From assembly GCA_030835185.1 (NCBI GenBank), contig JAUQWL010000201.1, forward strand, positions 1 to 7,365: a stretch of 7,365 nucleotides of DNA, in the 5' to 3' direction. Shown here piece after piece: positions 1-5,100 of the stretch (positions within the stretch are counted from its first letter, which is position 1; each line of letters begins with the position of its first letter). Under the pieces are notes generated by a model, which had not been told where the DNA came from, did no database searches, and saw only the letters and a program-made list of their open reading frames with translations. A program made the translations under genes and the position numbers. This DNA comes from Solirubrobacterales bacterium (GTDB taxonomy: Bacteria; Actinomycetota; Thermoleophilia; Solirubrobacterales; 70-9).

Positions 1-384
1 TCCGTTCCAATACCTCACCCGATCCCCGTAAAGCGGATCAAGCTTCCAACCCGGGCTCAGATCCGGCGGTAGCTCGATCCCGGAGACCCGATCAGGGTCA
101 TCACTCCACGCCATCCCGTAGGTGGTCTCCTTCGGGAACACGACCGGCCAGAACGCCGTGGACCTGTCGAACTTAAGCTCCTTCGACCGGACCGCCGCCG
201 CCATGTACTCGACCCCGCTGAACGCCGACTCCAAGAACGGCAGCAGATTTCTGATCTCGACCACCGCCTCCTCCAGACTCTCCCCGAACGTCCCGATCTC
301 CAACTCCTCGTCGGTCAACCAATGCTTCTCGTTGCCACGCATTTCCCCCGTCTCCGCATCGACAGCCTGTGTTGGGTCGTTCAT
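1..384 (-). CDS. Unrecognised protein, C-terminus outside window
   Basis: An open frame of 128 codons starts at the ATG at 384 and is still open at position 1, so the protein is truncated by the window edge. It begins MNDPTQAVDAETGEMRG and contains an acidic helix-like stretch (about residues 24-45) followed by a Trp- and Pro-rich part with FWPVVFPKET and LPPDLSPGWKL. I recognise no family, signal peptide or membrane segment. The start codon overlaps the stop codon of the upstream winged-helix gene as ATGA, so the two are almost certainly translationally coupled and co-expressed. Being paired with a small DNA-binding protein and lying on the 3' side of tRNA-His, it may be cargo of an integrated element; that is inference. 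No function is proposed. Confidence 0.72.
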   Translation of the reverse strand, partial: MNDPTQAVDAETGEMRGNEKHWLTDEELEIGTFGESLEEAVVEIRNLLPFLESAFSGVEYMAAAVRSKELKFDRSTAFWPVVFPKETTYGMAWSDDPDRVSGIELPPDLSPGWKLDPLYGDRVRYWNG

Positions 385-632
385 CGCTTCCTCTCAGCGA
401 TCACAAACGCACGAGGCGACTTCTTCGCCTGTTTGACCTTTCCGGCCTTCGTCAGCCGGGCGAGGCAATTGGCGACCGCGCCGGACGACCGTCCGATCCC
501 CTTCGCGACCGTGGTCACCGTGAGCGGACCATCTTTCTTTCGCTTCCGAAGATGCGCGAGAACAAGGCCGTCCATATCACCTGGACTCAGGCGTTCCTTC
601 GTCGAGGACTTGTCTTTCGTCTTGGTGGGCAT
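381..632 (-). CDS. Small winged-helix (MarR-like) DNA-binding protein
   Basis: An 83-residue basic protein. Residues 1-15 are a Lys/Thr/Ser-rich tail. Residues 18-80 read as a compact winged helix: MDGLVLAHLRKRKK (helix 1), PLTVTTVAKGIGRSSGAVANCLARLTKAGKV (helix-turn-helix with recognition helix around 48-61) and a short basic wing with AKKSPRAFVI. Small proteins with this GAVANxLxRLxxxG pattern are common in actinobacterial mobile and accessory regions, where they are taken for transcriptional regulators. The frame stays open to an ATG at 770, but I choose the ATG at 632 because AAAGGAG lies 7 bases upstream and the domain starts there. The Shine-Dalgarno sits in an 8-bp stem (635-658), which suggests control of translation or an autoregulatory operator. 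The stop overlaps the next gene's ATG. The target DNA is unknown. Confidence 0.78.
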   Translation of the reverse strand: MPTKTKDKSSTKERLSPGDMDGLVLAHLRKRKKDGPLTVTTVAKGIGRSSGAVANCLARLTKAGKVKQAKKSPRAFVIAERKR

Positions 633-634
633 CG

Positions 635-658
635 GGTGCTCCTTTCGTCTGGAGCACC
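635..658 (-). promoter_or_regulatory. Hairpin sequestering the ribosome binding site
   Basis: GGTGCTCC (635-642) and GGAGCACC (651-658) are perfect inverted repeats around an 8-base loop. In the minus-strand mRNA the loop ends in AAA and the 3' arm begins GGAG, so the Shine-Dalgarno AAAGGAG of the winged-helix gene is half in the loop and half paired. The start codon is 2 bases past the arm. The structure could limit translation, or the DNA dyad could be the binding site of the encoded regulator. The pairing is seen; the function is inferred. Confidence 0.5.
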
Positions 659-739
659 GAAGGCACGCTGCGATAAGCCCCGAAAGGAGCCACGGCGGAT
701 ACCGTGCGTCTTGCATCGAAGCAGGGTCTTCGGTGCCAC

Positions 740-768
740 GCCCCGGGGTGTTCATGCACCGCCGGGGC
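740..768. repeat. Inverted repeat, 11 bp with one bulge
   Basis: GCCCCGG (740-746) pairs with CCGGGGC (762-768). The stem continues inward as GGTG (747-750) with CACC (757-760), leaving G761 bulged and a six-base loop TTCATG. It is very stable and lies about 110 bases upstream of the winged-helix gene. No T-run follows on either strand, so it is not a standard terminator. Confidence 0.4.
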
Positions 769-864
769 ACTTACATGTTCGCGACCGAACCTAGCTCCGT
801 GCGCGGGGGAAAGCGAGCCGAAACCAGCGCAATCGACGCCAATCGATGCATATCGGCCCGATCT

Positions 865-883
865 TCAGGCACTTAGTGCCTGA
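865..883. repeat. Perfect 9-bp palindrome, operator-like
   Basis: TCAGGCACT (865-873), a single central T, then AGTGCCTGA (875-883). The odd-centred, nearly gapless symmetry is typical of a dimeric regulator's binding site rather than of an RNA terminator. It lies between tRNA-His and the winged-helix gene. The protein that would bind it is not known. Confidence 0.4.
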
Positions 884-925
884 TCCACGGAGAAAAAGCA
901 GGCGGGTTCAAACGCACCTGCAAAG

Positions 926-953
926 CGGAAACCCCATAGCGATGGGGTTTCCG
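926..953 (-). terminator. Probable terminator of tRNA-His
   Basis: CGGAAACCCCAT (926-937) and ATGGGGTTTCCG (942-953) form a perfect 12-bp stem around a four-base loop, starting 5 bases after the tRNA 3' end on the minus strand. The sequence after the stem in that direction is CTTTGC, only a weak U-tract, as is common in high-GC actinobacteria. It is the best termination candidate for the tRNA transcript and, through it, for the upstream MerR gene. Confidence 0.6.
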
Positions 954-958
954 AGAGG

Positions 959-1032
959 GGTGAGCGACGGGGATCGAACCCGCGACCGCCTGGACCACAA
1001 CCAGGAGCTCTACCAACTGAGCTACGCCCACC
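959..1032 (-). tRNA. tRNA-His (anticodon GTG)
   Basis: The minus strand folds into a full cloverleaf. The acceptor stem is GTGGGCG/CGCTCAC with one G-U pair; the D arm is GCTCAGTTGGTAGAGC; the anticodon stem CCTGG/CCAGG encloses loop TTGTGGT, giving anticodon GTG; the T arm contains GGTTCGATCC. The histidine identity marks are present: an encoded extra G at -1 (position 1032) opposite discriminator C73 (position 959). CCA is not encoded (CCT follows). Its 3' end points toward the small accessory genes at 1-632. Confidence 0.96.
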
Positions 1033-1060
1033 GCGACAAGTTGAATCTATCGGTCCGCCT

Positions 1061-1074
1061 GCGGCCTTTGCCGC
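1061..1074 (-). terminator. Small hairpin between MerR gene and tRNA-His
   Basis: GCGGC (1061-1065) and GCCGC (1070-1074) form a 5-bp stem with a four-base loop, 18 bases after the MerR stop codon. No T-run follows. It could be a weak terminator or a processing structure if the MerR gene and the tRNA share a transcript. Confidence 0.25.
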
Positions 1075-1092
1075 GACGCCTCAGGGGCGGGG

Positions 1093-1536
1093 TTATCGGT
1101 CGCGAGTCCTGGCTGTCTCGCTGAGCAGCCTGTCGGCGAACTCTTCCGCCTGGGCAAGCTGCTTTCTCAACTCTTCGCAGCGTTCCGCCGCCAGGGCGGC
1201 GTACTCGCTGACCTTGCGTCGGGCAGCCTCCCGATCCGTCTTCGGGGCGTCAAGGTCCGAGGCCACATCGGAGGCCGACAGCAGCTCGCGCATCTGATCC
1301 ACCTTGAAGCCGAGCGGCTTCATGCGCTTGATCAGGAGCAGACGCTCGACCTGAACGTCGGTGTAGAGGCGAAAGCCACCGGCAGAACGGGCTTCCGGGG
1401 TGAGCAGGCCGGCCTCTTCGTAGAAACGCACGCTGCGCAACGAAAGACCCACCCGCTCGGCCACTTCGCCGATCTGGAGCATTCCTTCGGTCGAGCTGAC
1501 CACAGGGATCTCGGCTCCTGCTCCCACAGGCCGCAT
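1093..1536 (-). CDS. MerR family transcriptional regulator
   Basis: A 147-residue protein with a classic MerR N-terminus. IGEVAERVGLSLRSVRFYEE (about 22-41) is the helix-turn-helix, AGGFRLYT (52-59) the wing, and VQVERLLLIKRMKPLGFKVDQMRELL (61-86) the second helical pair. Residues 103-141, rich in Ala/Glu/Arg/Leu, form the coiled-coil dimerisation helix. There is a single Cys (120) and no metal-binding Cys/His cluster, so a metal sensor of the MerR/CueR type is unlikely and the effector is unknown. The ATG at 1536 has GAAGG at good spacing; the ATG at 1482 (residue 19) begins exactly where most MerR proteins begin, but its AAGGA is too close. MerR proteins distort long-spacer promoters. The gene lies 54 bases behind the exporter gene on the same strand and may regulate it. 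Confidence 0.9.
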   Translation of the reverse strand: MRPVGAGAEIPVVSSTEGMLQIGEVAERVGLSLRSVRFYEEAGLLTPEARSAGGFRLYTDVQVERLLLIKRMKPLGFKVDQMRELLSASDVASDLDAPKTDREAARRKVSEYAALAAERCEELRKQLAQAEEFADRLLSETARTRDR

Positions 1537-1590
1537 TATGGACCTTCGTGACCCGGTCGGTCGAAAAGCAAGCGGTCGGGGAGGAAAGTG

Positions 1591-2472
1591 TCAGGGTTCG
1601 AGTGGAGCCGGAGCCCTGGCCGAGTAGAGCGCGCCGGCCGATGCCACGACCACCAGCAGGATCGCCAGCACCTCCAACGGAACCATGACCTGACCGAGCA
1701 GAACCAGGCCGACAGTCGCCGCAACCGCCGGCTCGAGGCTCATCATCACGCCGAACACACTCGATGGCATCCGTCGCATCGCTTCCAGCTCCAGCGTGAA
1801 GGGCAGGGCAGAACTCAACACACCGACGATCAGCCCGATCAGCAGCACCTTCGGTTCGATCAGAGAAGTGCCACCGCCGGCGATTCCGAACGGGGCCGTC
1901 AGGATGGCCGAAATCGCCATCGCCACGGCGAGGCCCTTGCCACCGTTGAAGGCCCGACCCATGCGCTTGCCGAGCAGGATGTAGGAACCCCAGAAAGCCC
2001 CGGCACACAGCGCCAGAACCACCCCGACCGGATCGATGTCCCCTCCACCGATCCCACCGGTCAGCAGGAGAATTCCAGCCGCAGCGAGTCCGGCCCAGAT
2101 CCAGTCGATCCGGCGGCGGGAAGTGATCAGGGCGACGGTCAGGGGCCCGACGAACTCGAGCGTGACCGCGGTACCGAGCGGAATACGGTCGATCGCCTCG
2201 TAAAAGCACAAGTTCATTCCTCCCAGAGCGATTCCGAAAACGAACAGAAGCCGGGGAGCCGCCCGAACCGTGGCAACGCCGGGACGCCAGATCGCCACGA
2301 GAAAAATCGTCGAGACAAGCGCTCGTATGAAAACGACACCGGCGGGGCCGACTTCCGGGAACAGGTCGGTCGCGATCGCGGCACCGGTCTGGATCGAGAA
2401 GATCGCTCCGAGGACCATGGCGACCGCCACTGGCGTCGGTGACTGATGCTCCTGTCTCACCCCGACAGTCAA
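1591..2472 (-). CDS. EamA/DMT-family exporter, RhtA-like
   Basis: A 293-residue inner-membrane protein with about ten hydrophobic segments in two EamA halves (roughly 15-138 and 148-285), the normal length for the drug/metabolite transporter family. Two stretches strongly recall RhtA, the threonine/homoserine exporter: YEAIDRIPLGTAVTLEFVGP (91-110) and SSALPFTLELEAMRRMPSSV (220-239), followed by FGVMMSLEPAVAA. Export of an amino acid or a similar small metabolite by proton antiport is therefore likely; the substrate is not proven. The start is uncertain: TTG at 2472, GTG at 2460, or a later GTG/ATG close to the first membrane segment; none has a strong Shine-Dalgarno. The MerR gene follows at 54 bases, and the broken thioesterase diverges from it across 63 bases. 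Confidence 0.9.
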   Translation of the reverse strand: MTVGVRQEHQSPTPVAVAMVLGAIFSIQTGAAIATDLFPEVGPAGVVFIRALVSTIFLVAIWRPGVATVRAAPRLLFVFGIALGGMNLCFYEAIDRIPLGTAVTLEFVGPLTVALITSRRRIDWIWAGLAAAGILLLTGGIGGGDIDPVGVVLALCAGAFWGSYILLGKRMGRAFNGGKGLAVAMAISAILTAPFGIAGGGTSLIEPKVLLIGLIVGVLSSALPFTLELEAMRRMPSSVFGVMMSLEPAVAATVGLVLLGQVMVPLEVLAILLVVVASAGALYSARAPAPLEP

Positions 2473-2491
2473 GCATCCGGCGGCGGTACCC

Positions 2492-2516
2492 GGCCGTCCG
2501 GCTCACGCGGACGGCC
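2492..2516. repeat. 9-bp inverted repeat in the divergent intergenic region
   Basis: GGCCGTCCG (2492-2500) and CGGACGGCC (2508-2516) are perfect arms around a 7-base spacer, lying between the exporter gene (minus) and the thioesterase remnant (plus). It could be an operator for the MerR protein or simply a hairpin. It is longer and richer in GC than a typical MerR site. Confidence 0.35.
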
Positions 2517-2535
2517 CGGCCGGGGTAGACGGGTC

Positions 2536-3035
2536 ATGTCACCAGAGGAAACCCCCCCACCCGCGGACTGTCCGCACATCCCGGCAATCGGTACACGCTG
2601 GAAAGACGACGATGGACAACGGGCCTGTCAACAACGTAGAGCCCCGCCTCTGCATCGACAGCGCGATCAACGCCCGGCTGATCGAGCGCGGCGGTCTCGA
2701 CATCCTCTCCAGCGACACGATTGGCGTCTGCGCCGAATTCAGTTGCCGTTTCCTCGCTTCGGTCGCTTTTCCGGAATCCGTCACCGCCGGGCTCAGGGTC
2801 GGCGAGCTGGGCAACTCGAGCGTCAGATATGAGATCGCACCGTTCCGTGAGAACGGCGAGGCCCGGGCCGAAGGCAGTTTCGCCCATGTTTTCGTCGATC
2901 GCGAGGACCGCCGGCGTGAAGCGGGGCAACCTCGCCTCAAGGCGCGTTCTCGAAAGGAACGCCTTCCACCGGGTGGACATCAAGCAGGACGGCTCGGAGA
3001 GCGAGCTGCTGTTCGAACTGATCCTGGACCGGTGA
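2536..3035 (+). pseudogene. Frameshifted acyl-CoA thioesterase (hotdog fold, YbgC-like)
   Basis: The homology runs through three reading frames. Frame 1 from the ATG at 2536 gives the N-terminus, ending TRWKDDD near 2608. Frame 2 from about 2612 gives VNNV, INARLIERGGLDI, FPESVTAGLRVGELGNSSVR and AHVFVDREDRR. Frame 3 from about 2915-2930 gives LASRRVLERN and ends at the TGA at 3033-3035. Intact family members read TRWxDxDxYGHVNNVVYYSxFD; here GHVNN has become GPVNN, so the conserved His is lost, and the aromatic stretch is replaced by EPRLCI. Such enzymes hydrolyse acyl-CoA thioesters in the cytoplasm. Two +1 shifts plus damaged active-site residues indicate a decaying gene rather than one sequencing error, although assembly errors cannot be excluded. 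The tail AFHRVDIKQDG...ILDR is not recognised. Confidence 0.72.
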
Positions 3036-3045
3036 GCAGGCGATT

Positions 3046-3088
3046 CCCGGGGCCGGAGGTGCTCCACCTCGGCGGGGTCTGCCCCGGG
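3046..3088 (+). terminator. Nested hairpin behind the thioesterase remnant
   Basis: An outer stem CCCGGGGC (3046-3053)/GCCCCGGG (3081-3088) encloses an inner stem GAGGTG (3056-3061)/CACCTC (3065-3070). It begins 11 bases after the stop at 3035. No T-run follows directly, but high-GC organisms often lack one. It may end the thioesterase transcript, and from the other side the Fic transcript. The 117 bases up to the Fic stop codon hold nothing else that I recognise. Confidence 0.4.
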
Positions 3089-3205
3089 ATGCAGGGTCAT
3101 TGAAAAAGCTTTCTCATGCCATTTGCGCGCCCGGCCTGGCCCGGTTTACACCTGCGCCACCCCGAGTTCTTTCAACACAGTCGGATGGGGTCCCTTCGTC
3201 AACCC

Positions 3206-4585
3206 CTACCCCTCTCGGTCCATTTCGTCGGACCGTCGATCATCATGGTCATCTCTGTTCTTCGGATTCAGCCCTAGTTTCTTCGACCAAACACCAGTGC
3301 CACCGTATTTCTGGATTGCCAAGTAGAGGCTCCACTTTCCTTGGTCCCTGAAGGCCTTAACGGGTGGGAAAGTGTTGGTGGCACCAACCAGCTGGCGTAG
3401 CTCATCTTCAATGCGATCGTCGGTCCATTTCCTTTTCGGACCGCGTCGGTCGCCTCCTGTCCAAGGGTTCTGAAGGGTGGCTGATGAAAATCGATATCGA
3501 CTGTTTGGTCCGGACCCGATTCGATCGAGGACTCCAGAGTCGGCGAGGATCTTGAGTTCATCGCCTGCCTTCGTGGATGCCACGGCCGCCGTTCTTTCGT
3601 AATCCTTTCGTCTGAACTCCCTGATCCCCTCGATCGCGAACACAGTCAAGACTTCTTGCTGACTTACCGTTAGTTGAACGCGATCTCCTCCGCGAGTGGA
3701 TCCGATCTCCGACAGACGGCTCACTTCGTCTCGCACGCGTTCGTACTCGATTGCCATGCCTTCGAGGAAGTACCGCGTCCATTCTTCATGACTGCCGTTT
3801 CCGTTCTGGAAGCTCCTGAGAGCTTCCAGATAACGGTCTCGATCGATCCCATAGAACCGATCGAAATTGAACATCTTCCCCGGGATGAGATCGTGACGAA
3901 GGAGAACGGCACTTGTCATGAGCCGAGCGACCCTTCCGTTCCCGTCTGCGAAAGGGTGAACGTCGGTGAGCACGTGATGGACGATTCCGGCAACAACGTG
4001 CGGCGGCCAATCATCAGGCCTTGCTTCGACTTCTCGGATCCAGCGAACAAGCCCGGCCATACGCGGCTGAACTTCCTGTTGAGGGCATCCTTTATGGACG
4101 GCCTGCTGTGAAACCGGATCGAATACTGCCGCCTCTCCATCTCGCCAAGCGCCCTCGTGGTGAGGCTTCAAATGACCTTCGTCCGTCCCAAGTCCCTTGG
4201 TCATTTCACGGTGCACCTCAAGGAATAGATCCTCTGTGAGGATGAGTCCGTCCGCTTTAAGCCGATCGTCGATCAGATTGATCGCGTCCACATAGTTCAC
4301 GAGCTCGATCTCGGCCTTGGTTTCGGCGTCCAGATCTCCGCGCACGGCTCGCTTGGCCTCCAGGGTCGAAAGGCGATTGCCCTCCAAAAGGGTCGAGTAG
4401 TGGATCGTCCCTACCTGGGCACTGAACCGAAGTGCTTCCGCGCTGGCGGGCCAGATCTTCGCCGTGCGGATGACTTCAAGGGCTGTATTGATTCGGACAA
4501 GAAAGCCCGTCACCGAAGGTGTGAAGCGCTGCAGCCTGACTGGTGGTGCGATCGTTTCTCGTCTATCTCCCGGAGTTTCTCGCAT
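3206..4585 (-). CDS. Class II Fic protein with C-terminal DNA-binding modules
   Basis: A 459-residue Fic-domain enzyme. Fic proteins usually transfer AMP from ATP to a Ser/Thr/Tyr hydroxyl of a target protein. The full signature HPFADGNGRVAR is at 210-221, with catalytic H210 and phosphate-binding N216/G217/R218. The inhibitory motif S64-xxx-E68-G69 (STLLEGN) lies before the Fic core, which defines class II, self-inhibited Fic; no separate antitoxin is needed. Residues 305-367 (QLTVSQQEVLTVFAIEG ... RYRF) look like a winged helix, as in SoFic-like proteins. Residues 387-440 (WTDDRIEDELRQLV ... FPPVKAFRDQGKWSLYLAI ... VWSKKLGL) resemble homing-endonuclease-associated repeats, an unusual addition. 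The ATG at 4585 has no Shine-Dalgarno but lies 11 bases after a TATAGT -10 box, fitting near-leaderless translation. GC is lower than in neighbouring genes, suggesting transfer. The target protein is unknown. Confidence 0.92.
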   Translation of the reverse strand: MRETPGDRRETIAPPVRLQRFTPSVTGFLVRINTALEVIRTAKIWPASAEALRFSAQVGTIHYSTLLEGNRLSTLEAKRAVRGDLDAETKAEIELVNYVDAINLIDDRLKADGLILTEDLFLEVHREMTKGLGTDEGHLKPHHEGAWRDGEAAVFDPVSQQAVHKGCPQQEVQPRMAGLVRWIREVEARPDDWPPHVVAGIVHHVLTDVHPFADGNGRVARLMTSAVLLRHDLIPGKMFNFDRFYGIDRDRYLEALRSFQNGNGSHEEWTRYFLEGMAIEYERVRDEVSRLSEIGSTRGGDRVQLTVSQQEVLTVFAIEGIREFRRKDYERTAAVASTKAGDELKILADSGVLDRIGSGPNSRYRFSSATLQNPWTGGDRRGPKRKWTDDRIEDELRQLVGATNTFPPVKAFRDQGKWSLYLAIQKYGGTGVWSKKLGLNPKNRDDHDDRRSDEMDREG

Positions 4586-4596
4586 TGGATTCGGCT

Positions 4597-4625
4597 ACTA
4601 TACACGCTTTGCGTGACTATCTCCC
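4597..4625 (-). promoter_or_regulatory. Probable Fic promoter with operator over -35
   Basis: On the minus strand TATAGT (4602-4597) is a near-consensus -10 box. Seventeen bases upstream, where the -35 hexamer should be, lies GGGAGA of the repeat at 4618-4625 rather than TTGACA. The spacer contains a dyad CACGC-AAA-GCGTG (4603-4615). A start site about 7 bases after the -10 would leave only a few bases before the ATG at 4585. A missing -35 covered by a repeat suits either an activator or a repressor. Confidence 0.5.
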
Positions 4626-4662
4626 TGATTTTCTACTATTTATCTCCCTAAGACAGATTGCC

Positions 4663-4691
4663 GCGTATCTCCCGAGGCCGGAAGCCGTCAA
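4663..4691 (-). promoter_or_regulatory. Possible second upstream promoter for Fic
   Basis: TTGACG (4691-4686) is a good -35 box. At 17-base spacing the -10 position reads ATACGC, which is weak and overlaps the repeat at 4666-4673. If used, it would give a leader of about 70 bases crossing two more repeats. A small dyad, CAGGA-TAAAAG-TCCTG (4696-4711), lies just upstream. Confidence 0.25.
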
Positions 4692-4741
4692 TTTGCAGGA
4701 TAAAAGTCCTGGCTTGCGCGCATTTCCAGTATTTATCTCCC

Positions 4742-5069
<328 letters not shown>

Positions 5070-5084
5070 AGGAAGTCGAAGATA

Positions 5085-5100
5085 TCCGGTCTCAGCCGGA
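5085..5100 (-). terminator. Short hairpin at the membrane-protein stop codon
   Basis: TCCGG (5085-5089) and CCGGA (5096-5100) pair around a six-base loop that contains the TGA stop at 5092-5094. It is weak and lacks a T-run, so it is more likely a processing or attenuation structure between the gene and tRNA-Arg than a strong terminator. Confidence 0.2.

Larger units (their letters stand above)
633..958. other. Gene-free, hairpin-rich stretch behind tRNA-His
   Basis: No convincing gene is present on either strand. The stretch holds, left to right, an inverted repeat over a ribosome binding site (635-658), a strong GC hairpin (740-768), a 9-bp palindrome (865-883) and a perfect 12-bp hairpin (926-953). 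It separates tRNA-His from the winged-helix gene, so any integrated element entering at the tRNA 3' end would have its boundary here. I found no duplicated tRNA 3' end within the window. I saw no convincing -35/-10 pair for the winged-helix gene. Confidence 0.6.
4564..4741 (-). repeat. Five GGGAGATA direct repeats upstream of the Fic gene
   Basis: Exact copies of GGGAGATA, all in Fic orientation, lie at 4734-4741, 4666-4673, 4641-4648, 4618-4625 and 4564-4571 (plus strand TATCTCCC). Two copies extend to GGGAGATAAATA. Start-to-start distances are 68, 25, 23 and 54. The last copy is inside codons 5-8 of the Fic gene. No further exact copy was found in the window. The clustering and common direction suggest an operator array for a DNA-binding protein, most simply the winged-helix or repeat module of the Fic protein itself. 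Confidence 0.8.

Noticed and set aside
381..770. Longer form of the winged-helix protein starting at 770
   Set aside because: The extra 46 residues show no domain and there is a strong Shine-Dalgarno directly before the ATG at 632.
1250..2506. Minus-strand open frame of 418 codons and a plus-strand frame at 1588-2442
   Set aside because: Both are low-complexity Arg/Asp/Gly-rich translations overlapping the exporter and MerR genes, which have clear family signatures in another frame.
2534..3100. Minus-strand open frame of 188 codons
   Set aside because: It is the antisense of the thioesterase remnant, whose recognisable motifs read on the plus strand.
4564..4741. Repeat array as CRISPR
   Set aside because: Repeats are only 8-12 bases with irregular spacing of 23 to 68 and one copy lies in a coding region; this fits operators, not CRISPR.
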